Below, in pieces: positions 42,098 to 52,286 of a DNA stretch of 64,000 nt (within the stretch, counting starts at the first letter, position 1; each line of letters opens with the position of its first letter). The notes under the pieces are model-generated. The model saw only the letters and a list, made by a program, of their open reading frames with translations. It ran no database searches and was not told the DNA's origin. The stretch covers positions 1,922,001 to 1,986,000 of the forward strand of contig NZ_CP032419.1 of the NCBI RefSeq assembly GCF_003595175.1. The letters are read 5' to 3'. Position numbers and translations under genes: made by a program. The DNA is from Pseudomonas cavernae (GTDB lineage: Bacteria > Pseudomonadota > Gammaproteobacteria > Pseudomonadales > Pseudomonadaceae).

Positions 42098-43570
42098 ATG
42101 TGGCGTGAAACCAAAATTCTGCTGATCGATGACAACAGTGAGCGCCGCCGGGATTTGGCGGTCATCCTGAATTTCCTTGGGGAAGAACACATTGCTTGTG
42201 CTAGCGGAACTTGGCGGGGGGCTGTCGAGCCGCTGTCCAGCACCCGCGATGTCCTCTGTGTGTTGCTGGGCGATGTCGAGAGCAAGGGTGGGGCGCTGGA
42301 GCTGCTCAAGCAGTTGACCGGCTGGGATGAGCTGGTGCCCTTGTTGTTGATCGGTGAGCCGGTGCCCGCCGATTGGTCGGAAGATCTGCGCCGCCGCGTG
42401 CTGGCCAGTCTGGAAATGCCGCCCAGCTACAACAAACTGCTCGATTCGCTGCATCGCGCCCAGGTCTATCGGGAAATCTACGATCAGGCCCGTGATCGCG
42501 GCCGCCAGCGCGAGCCCAATCTGTTCCGCAGCCTGGTGGGCACCAGTCGTGCCATCCAGCAAGTGCGGCAGATGATGCAGCAGGTCGCCGATACCGAAGC
42601 CAGCGTGCTGATTCTCGGGGAGTCGGGCACTGGCAAGGAAGTGGTGGCGCGCAACCTGCACTATCACTCCAGGCGCCGCGAGGCGCCGTTCGTGCCGGTC
42701 AACTGTGGCGCCATTCCGGCCGAGTTGCTGGAGAGCGAGCTGTTCGGCCATGAGAAGGGTGCCTTCACCGGGGCCATCACCAGCCGCGCGGGGCGTTTCG
42801 AGCTGGCCAACGGCGGTACGCTGTTCCTCGACGAGATCGGCGACATGCCGCTACCGATGCAGGTCAAGCTGCTGCGAGTCCTGCAGGAGCGCACCTTCGA
42901 GCGCGTCGGCAGCAACAAGACGCAATCTGCCGATGTACGCATCATCGCCGCCACCCACAAGAACCTCGAGCAGATGATCGAGGCGGCCACCTTCCGCGAG
43001 GACCTGTATTACCGCCTCAATGTGTTCCCCATCGAGATGGCGCCGCTGCGCGAGCGGGTGGAGGACATTCCGCTGTTGCTCAATGAGCTGATCTCGCGCA
43101 TGGAAGTGGAGAAGCGTGGCTCGATCCGCTTCAACTCCGCGGCAATCATGTCGCTCTGCCGGCATGATTGGGCGGGCAACGTCCGCGAGCTGGCCAACCT
43201 GGTGGAGCGCATGGCGATCATGCACCCCTACGGGGTGATCGGCGTGAGCGAGCTGCCGAAGAAGTTCCGCCATGTCGACGAAGAAGATGAGCAACTCGCC
43301 AACACCCTGCGCGATGAGTTGGAGGAGCGCGCGGCGATCGTCTCCGGTCTGCCTGGGATGAGTGTGTCGACGTTGTTGCCGGTGGAAGGGCTCGACCTCA
43401 AGGACTACCTCGGCAACCTCGAGCAAGGCTTGATCCAGCAGGCGCTGGATGACGCCAGTGGCGTGGTGGCGCGCGCCGCCGAGCGTTTGCGGATCCGCCG
43501 CACCACCCTGGTGGAGAAGATGCGCAAGTACGGCATGAATCGCCGCGACGAGGAAGTCGAGCAGGATTGA
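42098..43570 (+). CDS. fleQ: FleQ, master flagellar regulator
   Basis: RpoN-dependent activator and c-di-GMP effector that turns on class II flagellar genes and controls exopolysaccharide genes. The 490-aa product has an atypical receiver-like N-terminal domain ([20 protein letters not shown]) that, as in known FleQ proteins, is not a normal phospho-acceptor. The AAA+ domain has Walker [21 protein letters not shown], the sigma-54 contact loop [20 protein letters not shown] and Walker [15 protein letters not shown]. The C-terminal Fis-type helix-turn-helix is [20 protein letters not shown]. It is very close to P. aeruginosa FleQ as I know it. Confidence 0.98.
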   Translation: MWRETKILLIDDNSERRRDLAVILNFLGEEHIACASGTWRGAVEPLSSTRDVLCVLLGDVESKGGALELLKQLTGWDELVPLLLIGEPVPADWSEDLRRRVLASLEMPPSYNKLLDSLHRAQVYREIYDQARDRGRQREPNLFRSLVGTSRAIQQVRQMMQQVADTEASVLILGESGTGKEVVARNLHYHSRRREAPFVPVNCGAIPAELLESELFGHEKGAFTGAITSRAGRFELANGGTLFLDEIGDMPLPMQVKLLRVLQERTFERVGSNKTQSADVRIIAATHKNLEQMIEAATFREDLYYRLNVFPIEMAPLRERVEDIPLLLNELISRMEVEKRGSIRFNSAAIMSLCRHDWAGNVRELANLVERMAIMHPYGVIGVSELPKKFRHVDEEDEQLANTLRDELEERAAIVSGLPGMSVSTLLPVEGLDLKDYLGNLEQGLIQQALDDASGVVARAAERLRIRRTTLVEKMRKYGMNRRDEEVEQD

Positions 43571-43577
43571 TCCTCTA

Positions 43578-43603
43578 CCTGGCTCCCGTTCGCGGGAGCC
43601 AGG
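43578..43603 (+). terminator. Strong hairpin after fleQ
   Basis: CCTGGCTCCCG and CGGGAGCCAGG form an 11-bp perfect stem around a TTCG-type loop, 7 nt after the fleQ stop codon. There is no T tract. Confidence 0.65.
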
Positions 43604-43704
43604 CGGCTGACGGTTGTCGGCCAGTCCCCCGCAGAACCCCGCCAAGATAAGCCGAATATTTGACGCTTATTTGCTAAGTAACTGATAAATAACTAAATAA
43701 TTTT

Positions 43705-43720
43705 AGGCACGGCGATTGCT
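43705..43720 (+). promoter_or_regulatory. RpoN (sigma-54) promoter of fleSR
   Basis: AGGCAC, 5 nt, TTGCT, with AT-rich DNA upstream, 51 nt before the fleS start. Spacing and GG/GC are correct and only the leading T is changed. Confidence 0.85.
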
Positions 43721-43771
43721 ATACCTCTGTCGACTGACCGTTTACCGACGGTTCGAGACAGAGAGACGTGC

Positions 43772-44980
43772 ATGAGCCAACCCGCTGCAGTATTCCGCCC
43801 CGACGCCGACAGCCCCGCTGCCGCGGAGCTGGCCAGCCGTGCCGGCCTTGAGCAGGCGTTCGCGCTGTTCAATCAGATGTCCAACCAGCTCAGCGATTCC
43901 TACAACCTGCTGGAGGCGCGTGTCGTCGAGCTGAAAGGGCAACTGGCCCTGGTTAGCGCCCAGCGTATGCAGGAGTTGGCAGAGAAGGAGCGTCTGGCGC
44001 ATCGCCTGCAGAGCCTGCTCGATCTGCTGCCCGGCGGAGTGATCGTCATCGATGGCCAGGGCGTGGTGCGCGAGGCCAACCCGGTGGCTCGCAATCTGCT
44101 CGGCCAGCCGCTGGCCGGCATGCTCTGGCGCCAGGTGATCGCCCGCTGTTTCGCCCCGCGCGAGGACGATGGCCACGAAATTTCCCTGAAGGATGGTCGG
44201 CGCTTGTCGATCGCTACCCGTTCGCTGTCGGGCGAGCCCGGGCAGTTAGTGCTGCTGACCGATCTGACCGATACCCGCCGTCTGCAGGAGCAGCTGGCGC
44301 GCCACGAGCGTCTGTCCTCGTTGGGGCGCATGGTCGCCTCGCTGGCGCATCAGATCCGCACGCCGCTGTCGGCCGCCTTGCTGTATGCCAGCCATTTGAC
44401 CGAGCAGGTGCTGGAGGTCGAGCAGCAGCAGCGTTTCGCCGGGCGCCTGAAGGAGCGCCTGCATGAGCTGGAGCATCAGGTGCGCGACATGCTGGTGTTC
44501 GCCCGTGGCGACCTGCCGCTGCCGGATCGCCTGGCGCCCAAGGCGCTGTTCGAGGCCTTGCGCGGGGCGGCCGAGGCGCATGTTGCCGGCATGGAAGTGC
44601 GCTGGCAGTGCGATAGCCATACGGGCGAGTTGCTGTGCAACCGCGACACCTTGGTCGGAACCGTGCTCAATCTGATCGATAACGCCATTCAGGCCGCCGG
44701 CCGCGAGGCACGCCTGAAGATTCATCTGTCCACGCGCGGCAACCGCTTGCGCCTGTGCGTCAGCGACAACGGTCCGGGCATCGACGCCGCGACGCTGGCG
44801 CGTCTCGGCGAGCCCTTCTTCACCACCAAGACCACCGGTACCGGCCTCGGCCTGGCGGTGGTCAAGGCCGTCGCGCGTGCGCACCAGGGCGAGCTGCAAT
44901 TGCGCTCGCGACCGGGGCGCGGCACCTGCGCCATCTTGCTGTTGCCGCTGATTCCCACGGCGCAATCGATTCAGGAGTAG
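43772..44980 (+). CDS. fleS: FleS, flagellar sensor kinase
   Basis: Cytoplasmic histidine kinase of 402 aa that phosphorylates FleR for class III gene expression. An N-terminal coiled coil (QMSNQLSDSYNLLEARVVEL) leads to a PAS domain (about residues 85-165: LLDLLPGGVIVIDGQGVVRE). HisKA has the phosphorylated His in MVASLAHQIRTPLSAALLYA, and HATPase_c has LIDNAIQAAGREA, VSDNGPGIDAAT and KTTGTGLGLAVVKAV. No membrane helices are apparent. Its stop codon directly abuts the fleR ATG. Confidence 0.96.
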   Translation: MSQPAAVFRPDADSPAAAELASRAGLEQAFALFNQMSNQLSDSYNLLEARVVELKGQLALVSAQRMQELAEKERLAHRLQSLLDLLPGGVIVIDGQGVVREANPVARNLLGQPLAGMLWRQVIARCFAPREDDGHEISLKDGRRLSIATRSLSGEPGQLVLLTDLTDTRRLQEQLARHERLSSLGRMVASLAHQIRTPLSAALLYASHLTEQVLEVEQQQRFAGRLKERLHELEHQVRDMLVFARGDLPLPDRLAPKALFEALRGAAEAHVAGMEVRWQCDSHTGELLCNRDTLVGTVLNLIDNAIQAAGREARLKIHLSTRGNRLRLCVSDNGPGIDAATLARLGEPFFTTKTTGTGLGLAVVKAVARAHQGELQLRSRPGRGTCAILLLPLIPTAQSIQE

Positions 44981-46393
44981 ATGTCGATGACTGCCAAAAT
45001 CCTATTGGTCGAAGATGACCGCGCGCTGCGCGAGGCCCTGGCCGATACCCTGCTGATCGGCGGGCATGAGTACCTGGCGGTGGATTGCGCCGAAACCGCG
45101 CTCGAGGCGCTCGGCCGCGAGGTGTTCAGCCTGGTGATCAGTGACGTCAACATGCCGGGCATGGATGGCCATCAGTTGCTCGGGCGTATCCGCGCGCAAT
45201 ACCCACAGTTACCGGTGTTGCTGATGACGGCCTTCGGCGCGGTCGAGCGGGCGGTGGATGCCATGCGCCAGGGCGCGGCCGACTATCTGGTCAAGCCCTT
45301 CGAACCGCAGGTGCTGCTGGAGTTGGTGGCGCGCCATGCCCTTGGCCGTCTCGGTCGTGGCGACAGCGACGGTCCCGTGGCGATGGAACCGGCCAGCCGA
45401 CAGCTGCTGGAATTGGCCGCCCGGGTGGCGCGCAGCGACTCGACCGTGCTGATCACCGGCGAGTCCGGTACCGGCAAGGAGGTTCTGGCGCGCTACATTC
45501 ACCAGCAGTCGCCGCGTGCGACCAAGCCCTTCATCGCCATCAACTGTGCGGCGATTCCCGACAACATGCTCGAGGCCACCTTGTTCGGTCACGAAAAGGG
45601 CGCCTTCACCGGCGCCATTGCCGCGCAGCCGGGCAAGTTCGAGTTGGCCGACGGCGGCACCATTCTGCTCGACGAGATTTCCGAGATGCCGCTAGGCCTG
45701 CAGGCCAAGCTGTTGCGCGTGTTGCAGGAGCGTGAGGTGGAGCGGGTCGGTGCGCGCAAGCCGATTGTTCTGGACATCCGCGTGCTGGCCACCAGCAACC
45801 GCGATCTGGCCGGGGAAGTGGCGGCCGGGCGTTTCCGTGAGGATCTGTACTACCGGCTTTCGGTATTCCCGCTGGCGTGGCGCCCGCTGCGTGAACGCAC
45901 CGCCGATATTCTGCCGCTGGCCGAGCGCCTGCTCGGCAAGCACGCCAAAAAAATGAATCAGGCCAATGTGCGCCTGTCGCCGGAGGCGCAGCGTTGCCTG
46001 GTTGTCCATGCCTGGCCGGGCAATGTGCGCGAGCTGGACAACGCCATCCAGCGCGCGTTGATTCTCCAGCAGGGCGGGCTGATCCAGCCGCACGACCTGT
46101 GCCTGACCGCGCCGATCGGCCTGGCACCGGCGCCGCTCATGCCGCCGCCGGTGCTGTCGGTGGCGAGCCCGGTCAGCCTGGTCGAAGCGCCGCTGGCCGA
46201 GCCCGCGAGCGCCTTGGGCGAAGACATGCGTCGCCACGAGTATCAGATGATCATCGACACCTTGCGTTCCGAGCGCGGCCGCCGCAAGGAGGCCGCCGAG
46301 CGCCTGGGCATCAGCCCACGCACCCTGCGTTACAAGCTGGCGCAGATGCGTGATGCGGGAATGGATGTCGAGGCTTATCTGTTCGCCAGCTGA
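44981..46393 (+). CDS. fleR: FleR, RpoN-dependent response regulator
   Basis: NtrC-family activator of 470 aa, partner of FleS. The receiver has ILLVEDDRALREALAD, the acceptor Asp in VISDVNMPGMDGHQLLG, the Thr in LLMTAFGAVERAVDAM and the Lys in YLVKPFEP. The AAA+ domain has [36 protein letters not shown] and the Walker B ILLDEISEMPLGLQA. The C-terminal Fis-type HTH is RKEAAERLGISPRTLRYKLA. It directly abuts fleS. Confidence 0.97.
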   Translation: MSMTAKILLVEDDRALREALADTLLIGGHEYLAVDCAETALEALGREVFSLVISDVNMPGMDGHQLLGRIRAQYPQLPVLLMTAFGAVERAVDAMRQGAADYLVKPFEPQVLLELVARHALGRLGRGDSDGPVAMEPASRQLLELAARVARSDSTVLITGESGTGKEVLARYIHQQSPRATKPFIAINCAAIPDNMLEATLFGHEKGAFTGAIAAQPGKFELADGGTILLDEISEMPLGLQAKLLRVLQEREVERVGARKPIVLDIRVLATSNRDLAGEVAAGRFREDLYYRLSVFPLAWRPLRERTADILPLAERLLGKHAKKMNQANVRLSPEAQRCLVVHAWPGNVRELDNAIQRALILQQGGLIQPHDLCLTAPIGLAPAPLMPPPVLSVASPVSLVEAPLAEPASALGEDMRRHEYQMIIDTLRSERGRRKEAAERLGISPRTLRYKLAQMRDAGMDVEAYLFAS

Positions 46394-46402
46394 AGCCTGC
46401 AC

Positions 46403-46476
46403 CGTAGGATGGGTTGAGCGCAGCGATACCCATGAAACTCTGTCGATGGGTATCGCGCTGCTCAACCCATCCTACG
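46403..46476. repeat. REP-type inverted repeat between fleR and fliE
   Basis: CGTAGGATGGGTTGAGCGCA-type left arm with GCGATACCCATG inside, and the complementary arm GATGGGTATCGC...CAACCCATCCTACG on the right. Nearly perfect over 30 bp. Same subtype as copies at 49772-49897, 52093-52220 and 62820-62896. Confidence 0.9.
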
Positions 46477-46531
46477 AAAAGCAAAGCCCGGTCCTGTATC
46501 GGGCTTTGCTTTTCCTGCCGTTGCTTGCATT

Positions 46532-46547
46532 TGGCACCCTTGTTGCA
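46532..46547 (+). promoter_or_regulatory. RpoN (sigma-54) promoter of the fliE operon
   Basis: TGGCAC, 5 nt, TTGCA, 57 nt upstream of the fliE start. Full consensus match. Confidence 0.92.
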
Positions 46548-46603
46548 CTTACCCCTGCAAAGCGCCAAGCGGTGTCAAAAAACCGCGGCCAGCGGAGGAA
46601 GTT

Positions 46604-46933
46604 ATGAGCCAGGGTGTCGAATTCAATCGTCTGATGTTGGAAATGCGCTCCATGCAAATGGAGGCGATGGCGCGCAGCAAGCCGGCGGTCAGCGTGCCTG
46701 AGCCAGGGGCGCCGAGCTTTTCCGACATGCTTGGGCAGGCGGTGAACAAGGTCAACGAGACCCAGCAGACGTCCACCCAGATGGCCGAAGCCTTCGAGAT
46801 CGGCAAGAGCGGCATCGACCTCACCGATGTGATGATCGCTTCGCAGAAAGCCAGCGTGTCGTTCCAGGCCATGACCCAGGTGCGCAACAAGCTGGTCCAG
46901 GCCTATCAAGACATCATGCAAATGCCGGTGTAA
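46604..46933 (+). CDS. fliE: FliE, MS ring-rod junction protein
   Basis: Connects the FliF ring with the rod and is the first exported substrate. The 109-aa product begins [20 protein letters not shown] and has the family C-terminus [20 protein letters not shown] followed by [19 protein letters not shown]. First gene of the fliE operon, with fliF 14 nt downstream. Confidence 0.96.
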   Translation: MSQGVEFNRLMLEMRSMQMEAMARSKPAVSVPEPGAPSFSDMLGQAVNKVNETQQTSTQMAEAFEIGKSGIDLTDVMIASQKASVSFQAMTQVRNKLVQAYQDIMQMPV

Positions 46934-46947
46934 GGCGGAACTAATTC

Positions 46948-48744
46948 ATGGCTGAAGCAGTGATCAGTAACGTTCCCGCCAAGGCGGATGCGCAGGAGCC
47001 GAAGAAGCCGTTGTTCGGCCTGGCGTTCCTGGAAAACCTTTCCGAGATGAGCATGCTGCGCCAGGTCGGCCTGCTGGTCGGCCTGGCCGCCAGCGTGGCG
47101 ATCGGCTTTGCCGTGGTGCTGTGGTCGCAACAGCCGGATTACCGGCCGCTGTACGGCAGCCTGGCGGGGATGGATGCCAACCAGGTCACCGAGACCCTGG
47201 CCGCCGCCGACATCAAGTACAGCATTGAGCCCAGCACCGGTGCCTTGCTGGTCAAGGCCGACGATCTGGCCCGCGCGCGGATGAAGCTGGCCGGCGCCGG
47301 CATCGCTCCGCAGGACAGCAGCGTCGGCTTCGAGATTCTCGACAAGGACCAGGGCCTCGGCACCAGCCAGTTCATGGAAGCCACCCGCTACCGGCGCGGC
47401 CTGGAAGGCGAGCTGGCGCGCACGGTGTCGAGCCTCAACAACGTCAAGGGCGCGCGCGTGCACCTGGCGATTCCGAAAAGCTCGGTGTTCGTCCGCGACG
47501 AGCGCAAGCCCAGCGCCTCGGTGCTGGTCGAGCTGTATCCGGGGCGCTCGCTGGAGCCGAGCCAGGTGATGGCGATCATCAACCTGATCTCCACCAGCGT
47601 GCCGGAACTGGACAAGTCGCAAGTCACAGTGGTCGACCAGAAGGGCAACCTGTTGTCCGATCAGCAGGAGCAGTCCGAGCTGAGCATGGCCGGCAAGCAG
47701 TTCGATTTCACCCGGCGCATGGAAGGCAGCCTGACCCAGCGGGTCGACAACATCCTGCGTCCGGTGCTGGGCGGCGACCGCTTCAAAGCGGAAGTCTCCG
47801 CCGACGTCGACTTCAGCGCGGTGGAATCCACCGCCGAGATGTTCAACCCCGACCAGCCGGCGTTGCGCAGCGAGCAGAAGGTCAACGAGGAGCGCCACAG
47901 CAGCCTGCCGCCGCAAGGCGTGCCGGGCGCGCTGTCCAACCAGCCGCCGGCGCCGGGCACGGCGCCGCAGCAAGCCAACGCCCCGGCCGCGCAGGCGCCG
48001 GCGGGGCCGGTGGCGGCCGGTCGGCCGCTGCTGGACGCCAATGGTCAGCAGGTCATCGACCCGGCCAGCGGCCTGCCGAAGCTGGCGCCGTACCCGGCCG
48101 ACAAGCGCGAGCAGGCGACCCGCAACTACGAGCTGGACCGTTCGATCAGTCACACCAAGCAGCAGCAGGGCCGTCTGCGCCGGCTTTCCGTCGCGGTGGT
48201 GGTGGACGACCAGTTCAAGGTCGATGCCAAGAGCGGTGAAGTCACCCGCACGCCCTGGAGCGCCGCCGATATCGCCCGCTTCACCCGTCTGGTGCAGGAC
48301 GCGGTCGGCTTCGACGCCAGCCGTGGCGACAGCGTCAGCGTGATCAACACGCCGTTCACCGCCAGCCAGGGTGAAGAGATCATCGACATCCCGTTCTACA
48401 CCCAGCCCTGGTTCTGGGACATCGTCAAGCAAGTGCTCGGCGTGCTGTTCATCCTCGTCCTGGTGTTCGGCGTGTTGCGCCCGGTGCTCAACAACATCAC
48501 CGGCGGCAAGGGCAAGGAGCTGATGGCCAGCGGCCCCGGTGGCGATATTGATCTGGGCGACATGGGCGGTCTGGATGGCGCGCTGTCGGCCGATCGCGTG
48601 AGCCTCGGCGGGCCTGGGCAGATCCTGCTGCCGAGCCCGAGCGAGGGTTATGATGCGCAACTGAATGCGATCAAGGGCCTGGTAGCCGAAGACCCGGGTC
48701 GTGTGGCTCAAGTCGTCAAAGAGTGGATCAACGCCGATGAGTGA
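46948..48744 (+). CDS. fliF: FliF, MS-ring protein
   Basis: Inner-membrane ring protein of 598 aa. It has an N-terminal cytoplasmic part, a first membrane helix (about residues 32-55: VGLLVGLAASVAIGFAVVLW), the YscJ/FliF periplasmic domain (RRGLEGELARTVSSLNNVKG, ARVHLAIPKSSVFVRDERKP), a Pro/Ala-rich variable linker (about 325-365), a second helix (about 490-510) and the C-terminal FliG-binding tail. It overlaps the fliG start by 8 nt. Confidence 0.97.
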   Translation: MAEAVISNVPAKADAQEPKKPLFGLAFLENLSEMSMLRQVGLLVGLAASVAIGFAVVLWSQQPDYRPLYGSLAGMDANQVTETLAAADIKYSIEPSTGALLVKADDLARARMKLAGAGIAPQDSSVGFEILDKDQGLGTSQFMEATRYRRGLEGELARTVSSLNNVKGARVHLAIPKSSVFVRDERKPSASVLVELYPGRSLEPSQVMAIINLISTSVPELDKSQVTVVDQKGNLLSDQQEQSELSMAGKQFDFTRRMEGSLTQRVDNILRPVLGGDRFKAEVSADVDFSAVESTAEMFNPDQPALRSEQKVNEERHSSLPPQGVPGALSNQPPAPGTAPQQANAPAAQAPAGPVAAGRPLLDANGQQVIDPASGLPKLAPYPADKREQATRNYELDRSISHTKQQQGRLRRLSVAVVVDDQFKVDAKSGEVTRTPWSAADIARFTRLVQDAVGFDASRGDSVSVINTPFTASQGEEIIDIPFYTQPWFWDIVKQVLGVLFILVLVFGVLRPVLNNITGGKGKELMASGPGGDIDLGDMGGLDGALSADRVSLGGPGQILLPSPSEGYDAQLNAIKGLVAEDPGRVAQVVKEWINADE

Positions 48745-49753
48745 TACCCGCGTCGCCACCAAACTGAGCAAGGTCGACAAGGCCGCGATTCTCCTGCTCT
48801 CGCTCGGCGAAACTGATGCCGCGCAGGTGCTGCGCCACCTCGGGCCGAAGGAAGTGCAGAAGGTCGGGGTGGCCATGGCTCACATGCGCAACGTCCAGCG
48901 CGAGCAGGTCGTGCAGGTGATGGGCGAGTTCGTCGAGACCGTCGGCGATCAGACCAGCCTCGGCGTCGGCGCCGACAGCTACATCCGTCGCATGCTCACC
49001 CAGGCCCTCGGCGAGGACAAGGCCGGCAACCTGATCGACCGCATCCTCCTCGGCGGCAGCACCAGCGGTCTGGACAGCCTGAAGTGGATGGAGCCGCGCG
49101 CGGTCGCCGACGTGATCCGCTACGAGCACCCGCAGATCCAGGCCATCGTGGTCGCCTACCTCGACCCCGATCAGGCCGGCGAAGTGCTCGGCCATTTCGA
49201 TCACAAGGTGCGCCTGGACATCGTCCTGCGCGTGTCGTCGCTGAACACCGTGCAACCGGCGGCGCTCAAGGAGCTCAACCTGATCCTCGAGAAGCAGTTC
49301 TCCGGCAGCGCCAACAGCTCGCGGGCGACCATGGGCGGCGTCAAGCGCGCGGCAGACATCATGAACTTCCTCGACAGCTCGATCGAAGGCCAGCTGATGG
49401 ACTCGATCCGCGAAGTCGACTCGGATCTGTCGACCCAGATCGAGGACCTGATGTTCGTCTTCGACAACCTCGCCGATGTCGACGACCGCGGCATCCAGGC
49501 GTTGCTGCGCGAGGTTTCCTCGGATGTGCTGGTGCTGGCGCTCAAGGGCGCCGACGAGGGGGTCAGGGAAAAGGTCTTCAAGAACATGTCCAAGCGCGCC
49601 GCCGAACTGCTGCGCGACGATCTGGAAGCCCGCGGCCCGGTGCGAGTCAGCGACGTCGAAGCGGCGCAGAAGGAAATCCTCACCATCGCCCGGCGCATGG
49701 CCGAGGCCGGGGAAATCGTCCTCGGCGGCAAGGGCGGCGAGGAGATGTTGTAG
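48737..49753 (+). CDS. fliG: FliG, rotor switch protein
   Basis: Torque-generating C-ring protein of 338 aa. The N-terminal domain binds FliF (LSKVDKAAILLLSLGETDAA), the middle has the EHPQ motif (RYEHPQIQAIVVAYLDPDQA), and the C-terminal torque domain has LMFVFDNLADVDDRGIQALL with conserved charged residues and LSKRAAELLRDDLEARGPVR-type sequence. ATG 48737 overlaps the fliF stop (ATGAGTGA), so the longer frame from 48701 is excluded. A REP-type repeat separates it from fliH. Confidence 0.97.
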   Translation: MSDTRVATKLSKVDKAAILLLSLGETDAAQVLRHLGPKEVQKVGVAMAHMRNVQREQVVQVMGEFVETVGDQTSLGVGADSYIRRMLTQALGEDKAGNLIDRILLGGSTSGLDSLKWMEPRAVADVIRYEHPQIQAIVVAYLDPDQAGEVLGHFDHKVRLDIVLRVSSLNTVQPAALKELNLILEKQFSGSANSSRATMGGVKRAADIMNFLDSSIEGQLMDSIREVDSDLSTQIEDLMFVFDNLADVDDRGIQALLREVSSDVLVLALKGADEGVREKVFKNMSKRAAELLRDDLEARGPVRVSDVEAAQKEILTIARRMAEAGEIVLGGKGGEEML

Positions 49754-49771
49754 GTGCGATGGGGCACCGAT

Positions 49772-49897
49772 CGTAGGTTGGCGTTGAGCGCAGCGATACC
49801 CAACAAGCGTCAGGTCGGGCCACGCAGCGTTTCGTGTGGAAAGTAGATCAGCAAAACGCCGGCAAGATGGGTATCGCTTCGCTCCACCCATCCTACG
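49772..49897. repeat. REP-type inverted repeat between fliG and fliH
   Basis: Left arm CGTAGGTTGGCGTTGAGCGC followed by AGCGATACCCAAC, right arm GATGGGTATCGCTTCGCTCC followed by ACCCATCCTACG. The arms are separated by about 60 nt of non-repeat DNA, longer than in the other copies. Confidence 0.82.
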
Positions 49898-49928
49898 GAC
49901 TAAGCCCTTTACCGGATAATCCCAAACC

Positions 49929-50732
49929 ATGTCGACCAAGGAAAACCCCAGCGAGCTGATCCGCGCCAAGGACGTCAGCGTCTTCGATCGCTGGGCCCTG
50001 CCGAGCTTCGATCCGGCCGGTGAGGCGCCCGTAGTCGAGGCGCTCGAGGCCGAGGCTGTCAGCCTGCCGGTCGAAGCCAGCGAACCCTCCGCCCAGGGCG
50101 AAGAGGTGCCGGTCGAGACCGTCAAGCCGCTGACGCTCGACGAGCTGGAGGCGATTCGTCAGGACGCCTACAACGAAGGCTTCGCCACCGGCGAGAAAGA
50201 CGGCTTCCGCGCCGGTCAGCTGAAAGCCAAGCAGGAAGCCGAACTGGCGCTCAACGCCAAGCTGGCCAGCCTGGAAGCCCTGATGCAGCATTTGTTCGAG
50301 CCGATTGCCGAGCAGGATCAGCAGCTCGAGCATTCGCTGGTCACCTTGGTCAACCATGTCACCCGCCAAGTGATCCAGCGTGAGCTGGCCCTCGACTCCA
50401 GCCAGATCCGCCATGTCCTGCGCGAGGCGCTCAAGCTGTTGCCGATGGGCGTCGAGAATGTGCGTATCCACATCAACCCGCAGGATTTCGCCGTGGTCAA
50501 AGCCCTGCGCGAGCGCCACGAAGAGAGCTGGCGCCTGCTCGAGGACGAGGCGCTGCTGCCCGGCGGCTGCCGGGTCGAAACCGAGCACAGCCGCATCGAT
50601 GCCAGTGTCGAAACGCGCCTGAGCCAGGCCATCAAGCAATTGTTCGAGCAGCAGCGCGAGCAGGCGGTGCATCCACTGGCGGCCGACATCACCCTGGGCC
50701 TCGATGCGGCCGAGCCTGCCCATGCGTCTTGA
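49929..50732 (+). CDS. fliH: FliH, export ATPase regulator
   Basis: Binds FliI and controls its activity and docking. The 267-aa product has a charged, low-complexity N-terminus, a GxxxG-like stretch ([20 protein letters not shown]) and a FliH/HrpE C-terminal domain ([40 protein letters not shown]). It overlaps fliI by 11 nt. Confidence 0.94.
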   Translation: MSTKENPSELIRAKDVSVFDRWALPSFDPAGEAPVVEALEAEAVSLPVEASEPSAQGEEVPVETVKPLTLDELEAIRQDAYNEGFATGEKDGFRAGQLKAKQEAELALNAKLASLEALMQHLFEPIAEQDQQLEHSLVTLVNHVTRQVIQRELALDSSQIRHVLREALKLLPMGVENVRIHINPQDFAVVKALRERHEESWRLLEDEALLPGGCRVETEHSRIDASVETRLSQAIKQLFEQQREQAVHPLAADITLGLDAAEPAHAS

Positions 50733-52074
50733 GCGCACCAGTTTCGCCAAGCGCATGGCCGGCTATGCCGGCGCCGTGCAGCTGCCGGAACAGCCGGTGG
50801 TCGAGGGCCGTCTGCTGCGCATGGTCGGCCTGACCCTGGAGGCCGAAGGGCTGCGCGCGGCGGTCGGCAGCCGCTGCCTGGTGATCAACGACGGCGACTA
50901 CCACCCGGTGCAGGTCGAGGCCGAGGTGATGGGTTTTTCCGGCAGCAAGATCTTCCTCATGCCGGTCGGCAGCCTCGCCGGCATCGCCCCCGGCGCCCGC
51001 GTGGTGCCGCTGCCGGATACCGGCCGCCTGCCGATGGGCATGAGCATGCTCGGCCGGGTGCTCGACGGGGTCGGCAACGCCCTCGACGGCAAGGGCCGGA
51101 TGCGTGCCGAGGACTGGGTGCCGATGGACGGGCCGACCATCAACCCGCTCAACCGGCATCCGATCAGCGAGCCGCTGGATGTCGGCATCCGCTGCATCAA
51201 CGGCCTGTTGACGGTCGGCCGCGGCCAGCGTCTTGGCCTGTTCGCCGGTACCGGCGTGGGTAAATCGGTGTTGCTCGGCATGATGACCCGCTTCACCGAG
51301 GCGGAGATCATCGTCGTCGGGCTGATCGGCGAGCGGGGCCGTGAGGTCAAGGAGTTCATCGAGCACATCCTCGGCGAAGAAGGCCTCAAGCGCTCGGTGG
51401 TGGTCGCCTCGCCGGCCGACGATGCGCCGCTGATGCGCCTGCGCGCGGCGATGTACTGCACGCGCATCGCCGAATACTTCCGCGACAAGGGCAAAAATGT
51501 CCTGCTGCTGATGGATTCGTTGACCCGCTACGCCCAGGCCCAGCGCGAGATCGCCCTGGCCATCGGCGAGCCGCCGGCGACCAAGGGCTATCCGCCGTCG
51601 GTGTTCGCCAAGCTGCCGAAGCTGGTCGAGCGTGCCGGCAACGCGGAGAAGGGCGGCGGCTCGATCACCGCGTTCTACACCGTGCTGTCCGAGGGCGACG
51701 ACCAGCAGGACCCGATCGCCGACTCGGCGCGCGGCGTCCTCGACGGCCACTTCGTGCTGTCGCGGCGGCTGGCCGAGGAGGGGCATTACCCGGCCATCGA
51801 CATCGAGGCCTCGATCAGCCGGGTCATGCCGCAGGTGGTCAGCGAGGAGCACATGCGCCAGGCGCAGCGCTTCAAACAGCTGTGGTCGCGCTACCAGCAG
51901 AGCCGCGACCTGATCAGCGTCGGCGCCTATGTGGCCGGCGGCGATCCGGACACCGACCTGGCCATCGCCCGCCTGCCGGCCATGCAGCAGTATCTGCGTC
52001 AGGGCCTGCGCGAGAGCGAGGGGCTGGCGCAGAGCGGCGCCCAGCTGACCGGGGTATTCGGGCGGCCGACTTAA
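50722..52074 (+). CDS. fliI: FliI, flagellar export ATPase
   Basis: F1-beta-like ATPase that helps substrates enter the export gate. From ATG 50722 (450 aa, [17 protein letters not shown]) it has Walker [16 protein letters not shown], the catalytic [18 protein letters not shown], Walker [21 protein letters not shown] and the family segment [21 protein letters not shown] longer frame from 50704 would add six residues inside fliH, and the P. aeruginosa start as I recall it supports 50722. Confidence 0.97.
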   Translation: MRLERTSFAKRMAGYAGAVQLPEQPVVEGRLLRMVGLTLEAEGLRAAVGSRCLVINDGDYHPVQVEAEVMGFSGSKIFLMPVGSLAGIAPGARVVPLPDTGRLPMGMSMLGRVLDGVGNALDGKGRMRAEDWVPMDGPTINPLNRHPISEPLDVGIRCINGLLTVGRGQRLGLFAGTGVGKSVLLGMMTRFTEAEIIVVGLIGERGREVKEFIEHILGEEGLKRSVVVASPADDAPLMRLRAAMYCTRIAEYFRDKGKNVLLLMDSLTRYAQAQREIALAIGEPPATKGYPPSVFAKLPKLVERAGNAEKGGGSITAFYTVLSEGDDQQDPIADSARGVLDGHFVLSRRLAEEGHYPAIDIEASISRVMPQVVSEEHMRQAQRFKQLWSRYQQSRDLISVGAYVAGGDPDTDLAIARLPAMQQYLRQGLRESEGLAQSGAQLTGVFGRPT

Positions 52075-52092
52075 GGCGCATCGAGTGGCCGT

Positions 52093-52220
52093 CGTAGGTT
52101 GGCGTTGAGCGCAGCGATACCCAACGAGCGGCAGATCGGGCAGCGAAGAATCTTGTATTAGGAATTAAACGCCGGATGGCATCGGAATGATGGGTATCGC
52201 GTTGCTCAACCCATCCTACG
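52093..52220. repeat. REP-type inverted repeat between fliI and fliJ
   Basis: CGTAGGTTGGCGTTGAGCGC with AGCGATACCCAACGAGCG on the left, ATGGGTATCGCGTTGCTCAA with CCCATCCTACG on the right, about 60 nt between. Very similar in layout to the fliG-fliH copy, so the two may be recent relatives. Confidence 0.82.
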
Positions 52221-52286
52221 AGTTGGTCGGCATAAGGGCTTGTGCATGAACACGGGATCTACATTTCCAGCTGTTGGCCTGGCGCC

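Noticed and set aside
46906..48876. 656-aa open frame on the minus strand opposite fliF
   Set aside because: No domain or membrane signature and total overlap with fliF, which is unambiguous.
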